A DNA stretch of 64,000 bases, from the NCBI RefSeq assembly GCF_001640025.1, contig NC_031671.1, positions 124,001-188,000 of the forward strand, given 5' to 3'. Shown piece by piece: positions 63,483-64,000 of the stretch; the stretch's first letter is position 1, and each line of letters starts with the position of its first letter. Under the pieces are notes generated by a model. The model was not told the origin of the DNA. It worked only from the letters and a program-made list of their open reading frames with translations, and did no database searches. This DNA comes from Sugiyamaella lignohabitans. Lineage: Eukaryota; Ascomycota; Dipodascomycetes; Dipodascales; Trichomonascaceae. Made by a program: the position numbers and the translations under genes.

Positions 63483-64000
63483 GCAGTTGATTGCTTTAAA
63501 AATGTAAAAATGTTTTAATATGATTTATTTGGTAATACAATAACCAGTTTTTGTGAATCTGACTGTTTGCAACATCGTGATCTTGCTCGGCGAGAGGATA
63601 TTGAAAGCCACTTCTGGGGCTCTGCTGTACGGTTGTCTGTAAGCGTTTGTAACTGAGCGTAAAGATAAGTTATTTCATATTGTCGACTGGTGATACCAAC
63701 TCTTAGCATTTGCTTTGGTCAGAGGGGTGCATAGTTTGTTAACCAGATCTGAATAGTGGGGACTTGCGAGCCTTGACTGGGTCTCCGTTTCAGAAATCTG
63801 CCCTTTCTGGGGAAGGGATGCTGCCTCCGGCGGCTGGGGCTCCGCCCCAGACCCCATTGCTCCTCTCGCTGCGCTCGAGTCGGTCCTGTCCACGGTCCGT
63901 CCCAGCGGCCTCCTGCGAAGCAGGAGCAACTAGGGTCTAGGGCGGAGCCCCAGACACCGGAGGCAGCACCTGCCCCCCCTAAGAACTACCTTGTCACCGA
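63483..64000. other. Right edge, intergenic
   Basis: 3' flank of the aminopeptidase and composite element 51/52; no gene supported. Confidence 0.6.
63822..63965. repeat. Composite GC element 51/52 (A then B, inverted), right arm decayed
   Basis: 63822-63882 (+, A, head loop GCTGCGC) and 63910-63965 (-, B). Element 52 has CTAGGGC in the stem and CAGACACCGGAGG at the outer end. Spacer 27 bp. Confidence 0.86.

Overview
The window looks like nuclear DNA of a budding yeast outside the CUG-Ser clade. It has short introns with a CTAAC-type branch point a few bases before the acceptor, typical yeast housekeeping genes, and CTG read as Leu (for example in tropomyosin). A molybdenum-cofactor sulfurase, the intron style and a possible UFM1-ligase gene would fit an early-branching lineage such as Trichomonascaceae or Dipodascaceae (Sugiyamaella or Blastobotrys-like). 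That placement is inference only. I saw no tRNA, rRNA, CRISPR array or transposase gene.

Layout. 0-7 kb: a partial UFL1-like gene off the left edge, spliced TAN1, a Zn2Cys6 regulator, HIS2, and an RNase H1-like protein with a degraded active site. 8-14 kb: cytosolic prolyl- and asparaginyl-tRNA synthetases, divergently transcribed, then an SDR polyol dehydrogenase. 15-24 kb: a three-exon two-finger C2H2 regulator, an alpha/beta hydrolase, proteasome subunit PRE5 with a minisatellite-filled intron, an unresolved coding stretch, and ERV29. 25-43 kb: spliced Moco sulfurase, six-unit polyubiquitin, two tandem copies of a small unknown protein, INO1, kinesin KIP2 and spliced tropomyosin. 43-64 kb: a probable mitochondrial membrane protein, a SUZ-domain protein, a 3.8 kb gene-free region with a 13-bp minisatellite, spliced ACC1, an ERT1-type regulator, a small membrane protein, and a spliced M1 aminopeptidase.

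The dominant anomaly is a family of GC-rich, hairpin-forming repeats of about 52-62 bp. I count 52 copies plus one truncated copy, all in intergenic DNA or introns and none in coding exons (about 35 kb). Each unit has an outer TGCCTCCGGCGG end, a CTGGGGC/GCCCCAG stem and a terminal hairpin of one of three types. Type A is the imperfect CTCTCGC-TTC-GCTCGAG hairpin, type B is CTCCTGC-TTC-GCAGGAG, and type C is GCTCGC-TTC-GCGAGC. Ten tight or fairly tight inverted pairs are always one A plus one B with the TGCC ends outward, which suggests a composite transposon-like unit of about 130-160 bp (one pair longer). Type C never takes part in such a pair. Stem changes are compensatory. Six of about twelve introns carry the elements, including those of ACC1, tropomyosin, Moco sulfurase and the aminopeptidase. 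In element entries below, '+' means the TGCCTCC end is on the left.
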